Source: Branchiostoma floridae
Taxonomy: Eukaryota > Chordata > Leptocardii > Amphioxiformes > Branchiostomatidae
DNA: 27,654 nt
NCBI RefSeq assembly: GCF_000003815.2
Contig: NC_049981.1
Location: 5,094,532 to 5,122,185, forward strand
Direction: 5' to 3'
Part shown: one piece after another, positions 16,376 through 26,109 of the stretch
Position numbering within the stretch: position 1 is the first letter of the stretch
Layout: each line of letters opens with the position of its first letter
Translations under genes and position numbers: made by a program
The notes under the pieces: generated by a model
The model's input: the letters and a program-made list of their open reading frames with translations, nothing else
What the model was told of the DNA's origin: nothing
Databases searched by the model: none

Positions 16376-17320
16376 CGGAGAACAAAGGAGTAAGTCTGAA
16401 CAACAAGTTTGAATCTCAACTTACAACTCTAATCCTTGCCACGAGTTGCGGATGTCGGTTCCGTGTTTTGAGAGAGCCACGCCTGCCTATAAACTGTAGA
16501 AGGGCGTCATTATGAAATGGTCGGTTTATACAGCTTCTCATTTACCACTCAAGGTAGCTAATTAGTACTGAGGTGTTATATATAATTATATACGTATTTA
16601 TGTATATCATGTAACGTTATAGAAAATACCGAATACCACACCCTAAATCATAAGTTGTCTGTTCTCTACATACATCATCTTACTACGTTTAGTGGTACAC
16701 AGCTCTTGCTAGTAGTTCAGATCGAAGACTTCGCCGAAGACTTCCTACAAATACGCTGTACACACTAATTGCGGTACGTTCTAAAATGTAAAAAACGTGT
16801 AGACCTAGGTTTGGAGCTTGCAGTTATAAACACACATAGTGTGAGAAGACACATATCAAAGCAAGGCCAAGACACGAAAAGTTTCGCGTCTTACCCGCGG
16901 TTTTGTATGGAGTTTGATCCAAGTGTATGCGCCCGCCAACCCTTCTTTTACCTGTGAATTGAAATCCTACCGTTCGTGTGCAGTACTCCATGTACACTGT
17001 GTTATGGCGAGGTTGCTAAAACACTTTCCGCATGAACGATCATGTTAGAACAAATAGCTTTGAAAGGGCCCAACGGTTACGATAGCTTTGACATTTGACC
17101 AGGGTTATGTTACGTCATGGAAAAGTTCGAACTTGCTCAACGGGTCGGAGATGATGGGTATTGTTTTTGTCAGACGACATTTTGTTGGGACCAAAAATAG
17201 TATTCACGAATCCTGGAGAATAAAAGACTAGTAACTACAAGGGTAGGATTCAAGTACGCCTCGCGCCGTTTATATCTGTTTACACAGCGTGCCATTAGAA
17301 TTGTTTACCACATGTGTACT
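16376..17320. other. No recognised feature
   Basis: Ordinary AT-leaning sequence. The plus-strand open stretch 16769-16957 has no recognisable translation. Nothing further is seen. Confidence 0.4.
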
Positions 17321-17327
17321 GTGTGGG

Positions 17328-17504
17328 ATCTTTTGTCTTCCACTGTCTTCGAAAATGCATGGAGTCGAACTCAATAACACAGGATCTAGAGTTAGCCTTT
17401 ACTATTTTTAGACTAGAGTAGACACTTGTGTTTTTTACACTGTTTGAATCCCTCATGTTACCTGCAATTAGCCCACGGGCAAGAATTTGCAATAAACTTT
17501 ACTA
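17328..17504 (+). mobile_element. LINE 3'-UTR fragment, copy C
   Basis: Matches the 3' part of copy A in the opposite orientation: GGATCTAGAGTTAGC, TTTAGACTAGAGTA, ACACTGTTTGAATC, ATGTTACCTGCAATTAGCCC and GCAATAAACTTTA. It is truncated within the ORF remnant (TTCCACTGTCTTCGAAAA). The shared end defines the 3' terminus of this LINE family. Confidence 0.7.
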
Positions 17505-18315
17505 TCATTTCCGTTGAAAGTTTACGAAAGTGGAGTTTTGAATATTAACAGAGTTATATTCCGTGCATACAGTGTACCTATACACGAAATTTGGACGTCT
17601 CAATGTTATGTTATCGAGTTGTAAGACTGATAAAGCATGCTGCCAATGGGATCCAATGTAATCAAAGCTCCTTGATGTAATGTATTATAACATTTGTCGA
17701 AAAATAAATGCCAAAAATTGGGATGACAATGATTTGCATATATTACAATAATTGGACTTAATTTTATTATCTGCTTTGTTATGTACGTATTCCTAGTAAT
17801 TGGGGCAATAAATTTCCAACTGTCATTACAATTTCGCGTGTTTACAAGACAATCTAACATATTTGTAGCTACAAGACAACTTGATAATTACAATAGTCTT
17901 GTATTACCCTGGTTTCCACTAAGTTTCCTCTAAGAAACGGCAAAATTAGACCCATCAATGAAACGCAAAGTTTCAACCTAGTTCTGTTTGTTGAAAGTCA
18001 AACAAAATACTGAAGGGCAAAAAAGAACGAAGGGCGATGGAAAGAAGGTAACACCATAATCGCGTTATAAATTACGAGTGTATAAATTAGCATTTCAGTT
18101 GCTCCGGCTAGCTCGTAATTCATTTTGGGCTCGGGTACAAGTTGTATGATGTGCAAGGTATTGTATCTTCTACTAGATAACAAAACAAGTTCTATGAGGT
18201 AATCTACCTTATCAAAGACTATGCAGTAGGGGAAGAGAATGTTATTTACTAATTGGCTTACATCGACTTGAGTTGAGTCTCTACCGTTTGTTTTGTAAGT
18301 AATCCTAACATGTGA
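17505..18315. other. No recognised gene
   Basis: AT-rich sequence. The minus strand has a 129-codon open stretch (17998-18387), but its translation resembles nothing known, and its beginning falls inside the TIR of the element at 18318-18556. Confidence 0.4.
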
Positions 18316-18317
18316 AT

Positions 18318-18556
18318 ACCCGCTTTCTACTAGGATGGCGCTCTCCCTGCGCTCTCTCTGCGACCTAAAATGTGACATATAGCTCAACGAATTGTATAAA
18401 ATAGAAACAAATCTTTTTACACTTTGTGTGTTTTTGTCTTCTCAGTCACACTTGGACGTTTTGTATGATATACCCAGTGTGAAATCAAAGGTTACACATA
18501 TCATATTTAGGTCGCAGTGAGAGCGCAGCACGATCGCCGTCTAGTGGAAAGGGGGC
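18318..18556. mobile_element. TIR element with GCGACCTAAA inner ends
   Basis: Left arm 18318-18371 (CGCTTTCTACTAGGATGGCG ... CTCTGCGACCTAAAAT) and right arm 18504-18555, its inverted copy (ATTTAGGTCGCAGTGAGAGC ... CTAGTGGAAAGGGGG). Arms are about 50 bp with a few indels. The next element begins within two bases of its right end. Confidence 0.6.
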
Positions 18557-18557
18557 C

Positions 18558-18873
18558 TAAAGGTGGGGTCACACATGCGTATATATTCAAGTCCGTTTGA
18601 GGTGCGTATAACGCTCTTAGTCTCTACCAGGCTTCACAGGTCGCGGGAAAAATAGTACAAATTGGACAAATATAGATACATAACATGCCAGATGAGTTAG
18701 CTGACCGAGAAGTGTGGTTAGCGACCCAGCTTACTCGTCTGACATGTTACCTGTTTACGTTTGTCCAATTTCTATTATTTTTCCAACGACCTGTGGAGCC
18801 TGGTGGAGGCAAATACTTCCATGCGCGCCTCATACGGACTTAAATATATACGCAGGTGTGACCCCCCCTTAAC
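18558..18873. mobile_element. Foldback element with ~130-bp arms
   Basis: Left TAAAGGTGGGGTCACACATG ... GCGTATATATTCAAGTCCGT ... CAGGCTTCACAGGTCG ... AAATTGGACAAA ... AACATGCCAGATGAG; the right half (about 18740-18873) is its inverted copy. A long hairpin with a small unpaired centre. No coding capacity; the minus-strand open stretch over the right arm is coincidental. Confidence 0.7.
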
Positions 18874-19070
18874 AGTGCTTCCTTCAAGGCGCCTGCCACT
18901 TACAACTTCAAGTTCGTGAAACGCAAGCGGACAGACGCAAAATATGAGGCCAAAGGCAAACAAACGGCAGGAAGCTAGACAACACACTATATGGAGGGTT
19001 CCCTTGTTGTTAAGGGTTAACAGGCGAGGCACTTGGCAATGGAATTTCAAATACATGTACTAGTACTACA

Positions 19071-19112
19071 ACTCTCTCTCTCTCTCTCTTTCTCTCTCTC
19101 ACACACACACGC
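19071..19112. repeat. CT/CA microsatellite
   Basis: (CT)n followed by (AC)n, about 40 bp. Confidence 0.8.
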
Positions 19113-19607
19113 CATTCTCAACCCAACACAACTCTAGATGTTTACAACCCACGTACCTTTTCTAAGCTTCCACGCCTTGGACTGACACCAGAATGCGGGT
19201 GTCGAGGAATGCCTACACCTGGCGTGTGTCTCACACAAACACACAGAAACTCGGTCAGACCGGTTTGACGGTTGTCTGCCAGTGACCCACCCTTCAAACA
19301 GTATAAACCAATCAACTATGAATAACGAGGGTGTCACATTCGCAATCAATGGGAAACCTTAGAGTAGAGTAGTGTAGATTATGACGGCCAGGTATTAGAC
19401 TTTGTTCAAGTTTAGGTCGCTGTTCAGTTGATTTTTATTGTTGGCCTTTGTGAATGGCACAGTGATTTATATTTGAATGCGCTACATGTACTGGGCGTGA
19501 CACCATGTGTTTGTCAAATCTTGATTTGAATATGTTTAGAAAGTTAGATGCAGTGAGCACTTATTCCGCAAGGCGGATCCACCCACATGTTGTACGGTGT
19601 GTGATAG

Positions 19608-20035
19608 GGGCGGGTACGTACCGGTACATCAAATTCAGGTCCAGGTCCGGTTCAGGTCCAGAGGATCAGGTCCAACCTGATTGAATATATGGAATTATAA
19701 ATGGACGATGCTCAAAACAATGATCCATTTCACTACAAAGTAATCTGTTTTATGTACATGTAGTATTCGACTCCCACTGGCGTTTTAAAATCCTACAAGG
19801 CTAAAGAACCTCTGTACTATTGACTGTAAGACTTGGTAATATGACCATAGATTCTACTCTACTTCGCTCTTGTTATTTTCCTAGACTAGTAAGCCCCAAA
19901 ACGTGTGAATGCCTGAACATATAATTTGTTTATTTTCCAATAGGTCCACCGATATTTTTCAGGTCCGTTTTTTTCCGGACCGGTCCAATAAGAAAAATCG
20001 GTTTTGTACCGGTACACTGTACCGGTACCCACTTC
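19608..20035. mobile_element. Probable TIR element with GGTACCGGTAC-type ends
   Basis: Left GGGTACGTACCGGTACATC and several CAGGTCCAGGTCC blocks; right, inverted, GGGTACCGGTACAGTGTACC with GGTACAAAACCG and GGACCGGTCCGG. The inverted relation is clear at the ends and patchy inside. Open stretches on the minus strand over the right half have no recognised translation. Confidence 0.45.
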
Positions 20036-20039
20036 TGGT

Positions 20040-21660
20040 ATGTGAAGAAGTGTAGCCTTTTGCTGGGTCTTTCTGTATTTCTTTTTTATTTTCAGATGAT
20101 GTCCTGTTAACGTTGCTGTTGTTTCCGTTGGCATTTGAACAAAGCATTTTGTGACATTCCTAACACCCATTCACTTATTTGTCACATTATCTATGAAGAT
20201 TATCGTTAAGATATGGTCGATTTGTTGACATTTCTATTTAAAGCTAATTGAGTTGTTACTATTCACTGATTTGTAACATTGTCTATGGAGAGTTACGAAT
20301 GGTTGTCTGTAATTACAATTTTGTCTGCAAACCTTGACCTGAAAGAGGCGTGTTGCTGTTGCGCCCCACGGTGATTCTGCCTACAACTGCAGGTTCAAGA
20401 CTACAAGAAAACTCTACTTGAAACTCTTTCATATGGCCTATGATTTTTACTCATTAGTTTGCAAAATCATATCTAGTTGCTTGTCAATGAGTAACTGGTT
20501 TTTGGCAATCAAAGAGTGATATTCGACTTCAATTAGCTCTGGACAAAATGGACGAAGCCTCGGGTCACAATATCAAATTCGAAACTTCTTTTGGACTTCT
20601 ATCTGAATAAAGGAGCGGTCAAATACGCCGTGCGTTTTGTTTCGTGAAAAGCCTTCAACGAAGCTTTGATAGACAAGGATTTTCCACTGGACAGCTGAAG
20701 TTTGTATCACTATACTCCCAAGATGTTTCGCAGTCAGAAACCTATCATACGTCGAAGGAATAGATAGATATGCTTAGTTTGGGGAGGTAAAATGCGGTGA
20801 AGTGAGAGGGTTGGGCTCCACATACCAATAACGTGTCCTAGACACAGTAAAGTAAACATATAAAATGAAAGTATCATTTACCAAGGAATCATGGAGTAGC
20901 CACATTAACTATACAAACCCTAATTTGCATAGTTGGTACCTGTAAATGTTCCCCCTTCCATTAAGTACAAATGTTACACGTTATTCAAAGTCCCATAATG
21001 GAAAAAAACAAACATTGGAAACATAGATAATAAAGTCCCAAAATTCCAGAGCAAGAAACTTGAGGGCCAAAATTGACTTTGACCTCCTCTTCCCAAAACC
21101 TATCCACATACAATGCACTCTCTAATCACAATTGATACAAAGGTTCTTAAGTTTCACTGACAACACACACACAAACAGACACATCCCTCTTGGTAAATGG
21201 CATGGCCCATGAATGACGGCCCACTCTGATGTAGCTTGACCCTTATGTAGCCAGGGGCAACAGAGACCTTCCTCTGGAGACTATCTATGCCCCTCTGGAG
21301 TCACTTATGTTAACGATTAAAACCAAGCAAATGTAGGGGAACCCCCCAATTAACACTAAAATCAACATTCTGTACCAGGGTCAAAGTCAATTAGGCCCAA
21401 ATTCAAAACTGACCGTCTGGCCACCACACCACACCAATCTACCAAATACCTTTGCAATAGCACGCTGCGTATCGGAGATATATCGCCGGAAACGCATGCC
21501 CAAAACACGAACCTTAAAACAGGTATACTGCATTTCACGCAGGTTACAACACACTGCCCATACGGAATTTAGAAAAAAGTCTATAGGACTAATCTAGACT
21601 ATAGCCTTAACGTTTAATGGCGGCAAAAGCTTACGAACGAGCTATTGTACCAAGATTTAC
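20040..21660. other. No recognised gene
   Basis: Intergenic. One block at 20800-20860 (GAGAGGGTTGGGCTCCACAT ... GTGTCCTAGACACAGTA) is an inverted relative of 23300-23400, so both are copies of one interspersed repeat. The rest is unremarkable. Confidence 0.4.
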
Positions 21661-21666
21661 CATCTA

Positions 21667-22252
21667 CGAGGGGCATTCAATAAGTAATGCCCCTGACCCA
21701 CTTCCAGTTGTCTGATCTAGATGAAATTTTGCATGTGTAATGAGTCATATCTCTATGGGTTATGTTGCAAAACACAGCTCTGAACTAATTGTGGTTACTG
21801 ATTTACTGGTGTTTGAACTGATTCAGGTGTGAAATGGACCAGGTGTGAAATGGAGCAAGTTGAGTGTCGCGCAGTGATCCGGTTTTTGTATTTGAAAGGA
21901 CGCACACCAAAGGGGACTTTTGATGAAATGAAAAAAAAACTTATGGTGATGATGCCATATCATATGACCTTGTAAAACGCTGGCATCGTGAATTTAAACA
22001 TGGCTGGAAGTCTGTGTAAACAGCTCCCAGACCTGGTCGTCCCTCTTCTGCCATTGATGAGGCATCTGTCGGAGGACCAACCTGGGATGTCCTACAAGAA
22101 TGGTGTCCAGAGCTACATCAAATGATGGGAGAAATGCAAAACTCTGGGTGGTTCCTATGAAGAGAAAGACTAATAACGTTAACTGTGCCAAGTTTCATTA
22201 ATCTCCTGCTATGGGAAATGGGTCAGGGACATTACTTATTGAATGCCCCTCG
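21667..22252 (+). mobile_element. Mariner-family DNA transposon relic, 586 bp
   Basis: TIRs: CGAGGGGCATTCAATAAGTA followed by ATGCCCCTGACCC on the left, inverted with one mismatch on the right. TA duplications at 21665-21666 and 22253-22254. The interior from 21850 encodes a start of a mariner-type transposase: EQVECRAVIRFLYLKGRTPK, then YGDDAISYDLVKRWHREFKH, then PRPGRPSSAIDEASV, matching the family's N-terminal helix-turn-helix layout. There is a frameshift in the A run at about 21930, a TAA near 22015, and the catalytic two-thirds is deleted. Inactive. Confidence 0.85.
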
Positions 22253-22254
22253 TA

Positions 22255-22514
22255 TCACCAAGAAATTACAACAGCGTAGATTGAAACTGACTGGCCATTG
22301 TGTTAGACACCCTGAAATCCCTGCACACCATCTTGTACTCTGGGAGCCTACTACTAAAGGAAAAACAGGTAAGGGAAGACCCAGGGTAGACAACCTACGT
22401 AGTGACACAAGTCTGTATGATACTAAAGAGCTACAAACTGAAAGGGCCATGGAGGACCAAGTGCACTGGAGGAAGATCTCAGGATTGGTTCGAGCGGGAG
22501 CTCGAACAAAGTAA
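22255..22514 (+). mobile_element. LINE C-terminal fragment next to the mariner relic
   Basis: Encodes ITKKLQQRRLKLTGHCVRHP, then HHLVLWEPTTKGKTGKGRPR and a W-R-x-x-S end, with a stop at 22512. The pattern R-R-L-x-x-x-G-H-x-x-R-x-P ... L-W-x-P ... G-K-G-R-P-R is typical of the C-terminus of LINE endonuclease/reverse-transcriptase proteins. It begins right at the mariner TA, so the mariner inserted into the LINE or at its truncation point. Confidence 0.7.
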
Positions 22515-23264
22515 GTACTTTTTCAAACTTGCTGTTCTGCGTATGTGGCACTCTTTAAGCAAGTTACTAGTATTAACTTGCGTTGAGTGCAGTACCAACA
22601 TGATTAAGGCTACCAAGCGGGTTTGAATCATGAAATCTTACCTGTAAGTCAGGTCCCAGTAGTGTTGCACGGATGAGAGACTTGACGTTATGCAGGGCTG
22701 ACAAATATTTGCTTCTAAATGTTCAGGAACGAATGTTTTAAATAAGTGGTACATAGAAGGGCCTTGTGAAACGTTGACACTCAAAACAAAAAGTGTTTAC
22801 CTACAATTTCGGTATTTAGTCTGCCTATTCTTAACAATGGAAATCATGGCAGAAAGAGGCTGTCAAAATCATCTACCTGAGTTTTAGAACATGCAAAACG
22901 CATATTGTCATGGTTGTCCGGCCTCTGAAGAGTAATTTGACGACAAAAAAAAGGAAATAATTTACGGCGGTATTATATTATACGCCATCAAAACATAGGT
23001 GGTAACATTTTCACCCCTTTTCACTACCAGTAAACAACACCAAAACACCTAACTTCTAAGGCCTACTAAAACCACAAATATCAATAAAAATCTGTTTTTT
23101 TTAACACAATAGAGAAGCTACTAACCCTTACCTATAATATGCACCTCCAAAATACAAACATGTCTCAAGAAAAACATTTAGAACTACAGCCACTTTGGCC
23201 AAGGCTACCTAAGCATTCTGAAACTGGGTCATCTGCGCAAGTCCCGAAATTTGCCCTTAAGCAA
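22515..23264. other. No recognised feature
   Basis: AT-rich intergenic sequence. No gene or clear repeat is seen. Confidence 0.4.
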
Positions 23265-23510
23265 AGGTAAAGTAAAGTAAAAGTTCCTCTAACCTTTTAA
23301 GACCGTAATGACAGTTTGTTGTTATCTACTGCGTCTAGGGCACAGTATTGGAAGGTGGAGCCCAACCCTCTTCTTCCACGCCTTCAGTGTGGGTAATGTT
23401 GCGAAACTGCCTTCCTCAAGGACATAGCGTCTAACCAGGAATGTGAAAAATGGAACCCGTATTAACATTCGACCCCGCGTGTCCGCTTATCTTGCCAATC
23501 GGTTGGCTGA
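23265..23510 (-). repeat. Probable old SINE, minus orientation
   Basis: On the minus strand a degenerate B-box-like GGGTCGAATGTTAATACG is followed by GACGCTATGTCCTTGAGGAA and GGCAGTTTCGC, then GGTTGGGCTCCACC and a tail TTTACTTTACTTTACC. The tail block matches 20800-20860. A tRNA origin is plausible but the A box is not convincing. Confidence 0.35.
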
Positions 23511-23721
23511 GGTCATGTTGTTGTATTAGTTTAAGATGGGGTCGACATTTAACTTAAGGTTGTTTTCTACACTAGCCTCCGAATACCTGGCTGTTCTGAA
23601 ATTTTATAGGAAAAGGCTGCCTGAGACGGTTGACATTCTAAGACGGCAAATACACGTGGTAAGGGTGGTAGGGGTAAACATTTTAACCCTCAAGCACCCG
23701 ACCTTTTTTTGCGACTAAAAT

Positions 23722-24649
23722 GACCGAGTGGGGTCCAAACGGACCCCAAAATGTTTTGTTCATAAAATCCCAGTACCATTTCTTATCGGTGATCATTGTA
23801 TATACATTGCTTCGTCAATGTAAGAGGAAGATTTTGAGATGTTAAGGTGTTGCTAATTCCAACTCATTATCATAATTTATGCAAAAGTTCAGAAGGACCA
23901 TGTTTTGCACTAAACCTATTCCGACCAGATAGGGGAATTTTGAGGCCCTCAGCAACATTTTTGTCGCATAACTCATGAACGGCTAGAGCTAAAGCTACGA
24001 AACTTGGTAATTTATCACAAAATATTGTTTGCAAAAGTTTTTGGTCAATAAAGTAAGTTTATAATTTTTGGGGGTTGCCATGGCAACCATATTATAACAG
24101 GCATATTTTTGCCAAAATTTGACAATTTCAATTTAAACAAGGTTTTCTTGGTAAACTACACCTGTTTTCTGACAACAATTAAATTCTATGAAATTCAATG
24201 TAGTTTTAATGACTTAAAATTTATAATTTATGCTAATTTCATGACGTCATTGGTCATAATCCAAAATGGCCGCCCTGATTAGGCAAATGACGTCATAATG
24301 TCGTCACATTACATGTTGATGACACAGAAATTTTTTTGATGATTTAGGTTAACATTATTGTCTGTAAGTCTGTAAGTTTGGTAGTCATACTGTAAGTGGT
24401 TCAGGAGTTAGTCAACAAAGTTTGTTTTAAAAACTGGGAATTTTTGCTGGGGTCCGTTTGGACCCCAGAGGGACTGAACACAAACTTTCTTTATAATTTC
24501 CACATTATTGTACCAATCTTTGCGAAAACTTGGGAGAAGGTATAAGACATGTTGACTGACAAAGTCACGGAAGGATTTTTTCTTCAGGTCACAAATGTTC
24601 AAATGGCACTTCAAAATGTACGCCTGGGGTCCAAATGGACCCCACTCGG
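23722..24649. mobile_element. TIR element with GGGGTCC palindromes
   Basis: Left end CCGAGTGGGGTCCAAACGGA followed by CCCC; right end GGGGTCCAAATGGACCCCAC then TCGG, which is its inverted copy. A third such palindrome is internal at about 24450 (GGGGTCCGTTTGGACCCC). The interior contains TGACGTCA-like sites near 24242 and 24289 and a stem GGTTGCCATGGCAACC at 24074. A minus-strand open stretch (24408-24773) translates the palindromes as WGPxGPQ and is most likely not a gene. Confidence 0.5.
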
Positions 24650-24767
24650 GGGTTTTGTACATTAGTACAGTCACGTTTCTGTTCAGGACGCTTTCATGAG
24701 TGGTGTGTCTAGTTCGAGCTGACTCGAGCTCGATGTTGAATTGTCGTTCTGATTCCTCAATAATATA

Positions 24768-24872
24768 CTGCAAAAGTGAAATGTTCGCAATAGGTTTATG
24801 TTCGCGATTTTGGCACCGCGAACTAAAAATATCTTATTAAAACCAACGCGAATATTTCCGCTTATGCAGGAT
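24768..24872. mobile_element. Diverged relative of the CTGTAAATG MITE
   Basis: TACTGCAAAAGTGAAATGTT with TTCGCGATT and ACCGCGAAC inside and an inverted right end CCTGCATAAGCGGAAATATT. Same layout as 15738-15927 with heavy divergence. Confidence 0.45.
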
Positions 24873-25182
24873 AGCAGTTAAAACATTGCCTCCTTTTCCA
24901 ATGGACCTTTGTGAGCAAAGCATTGTGAAGAGTTTATGTTATAAAGGCTGATACGACACGTTTTTGTTGTGTTGTAGGCTTTTAGAATATGCTACGGGAG
25001 AACCAGTGGCGCCGAATGACCTTGTAGGCTAGTGGACACTGCTTCCATTCCTTGCAGGGTTGTGGCCAGCACCCGTCCGTATGTCCTTTGACGGAATTTT
25101 GCAGCTGGGGACGGAAAAAACTTTGCCAGTAGTATAGTAGAGACACGCTGAGTCCCATTTTTCAGGCGGTGCAAGGTGGTGC

Positions 25183-25309
25183 AGGTCAAATGTCATCGTC
25201 TGCTGATATTATTTATTCAGGAGCAGGTTAGAGGTCAGATATAATTCATTCCGGCGGAGCAGGTCAGGGGTCAGATATTATGTATTCAGGCGGTGCAGGT
25301 CAGAGGTCA
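25183..25309 (+). promoter_or_regulatory. Four tandem DR1-like nuclear receptor half-site pairs in a minisatellite
   Basis: Repeat units of 36-42 bp, each with two AGGTCA-like half-sites spaced by one base: AGGTCA-A-ATGTCA (25183-25195), AGGTTA-G-AGGTCA (25225-25237), AGGTCA-G-GGGTCA (25261-25273) and a perfect AGGTCA-G-AGGTCA (25297-25309). DR1 is the known recognition layout of RXR-, HNF4- and COUP-TF-type receptors. It ends about 200 bp before the Bcl-2-like ATG. Binding is inferred, not shown. Confidence 0.55.
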
Positions 25310-25512
25310 TGTTATGACGGCAAAATCTAGGGGAATAGGTATTTCCTTAGATCTGAGCAGGGGTGAAATAGGGGTCAGGCCGCCCTTTTGATAGACCCTA
25401 CCCCACCCTAAATGAACCTCCCCTCCCCAATCGTGAATGACATGCCCTTATTTGGCCTGGTTCTAAGTCTCTAAGGCAATCATCAGGTTAAATTTGCTGA
25501 GACCAGTCTTTA

Positions 25513-26018
25513 ATGGATGCACTGAAAGCACAAACAACAGACGTCTTTCGTCAGTTATTATATCACAAAGCCCCAGACTTGGTTCCCGAACACCACCGAC
25601 GTCCCAGTTCGGCAGTGTACGTAAAAGTAGTACAATGGGTGGATGCGATCTCGGCGGAAGAGGAATATGGAAAGATTATTGACAGCTTCATGGACAACGT
25701 ACCCAATACGAGGGATGGGCTGAAAACGGTGCTCGAAAAAGTACTGCAAGAGGAACGATTAAACTGGGGTCGACTCGTTACCGCAATGTCTTTCGCCGTG
25801 GACGTATGTGTCACGGCGTGCACGAACAGTATGAAGGAAGTACCGACGCCATCTCCACCGAGTTAGCGACGTTGATTTGCGACTATGCGGGTAACTGGAT
25901 GTTACGCCAACGTGGATGGGACGGATGGCTTGACTGTCGGCGGCACGGCAAATACTCGTCGGTTGTACAGTGTCTCTGTTGGCTTCTCACTGCACACGTT
26001 TGCATCATCGTGACGTAA
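25513..26018 (+). CDS. Bcl-2-like apoptosis regulator with a broken frame between BH1 and BH2
   Basis: The first frame (25513-25866, 117 codons) has a helical N-terminal part and the BH1 core L-N-W-G-R-L at residues 83-88 (N84-W85-G86-R87), followed by VTAMSFAVDVCVTACTNS. The second frame, shifted by one base, is open until TAA at 26016-26018 and has YAGNWMLRQRGWDGW, a good BH2, followed by a hydrophobic tail (YSSVVQCLCWLLTAHVCIIV) of the membrane-anchor kind. The switch must fall between about 25830 and 25863. BH1 plus BH2 plus tail is the standard layout; known members bind BH3 proteins at mitochondrial or ER membranes. A clear BH3 is not seen, and whether it is pro- or anti-apoptotic cannot be told. 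The break may be a mutation, a sequencing error, or an unseen exon structure. ATG 25513 is a choice; upstream exons are possible. Confidence 0.7.
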
Positions 26019-26109
26019 ATTTTGCAATGAACACGCCCGAGCATGCCCAAGCATGTTAAAACACGCCCACGCACGGTACGCTGGTTGGCCAATGCTAGGT
26101 GCAAGGCAT

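Noticed and set aside
17998-18387. 129-codon open frame on the minus strand
   Set aside because: No recognisable motif, overlaps the arm of a TIR element, and composition is that of AT-rich non-coding sequence.
25841-25863. Tiny intron (GTACCG...CGAG) as an explanation for the Bcl-2-like frame break
   Set aside because: At about 22-23 bases it is far below the size animal spliceosomes are known to remove.
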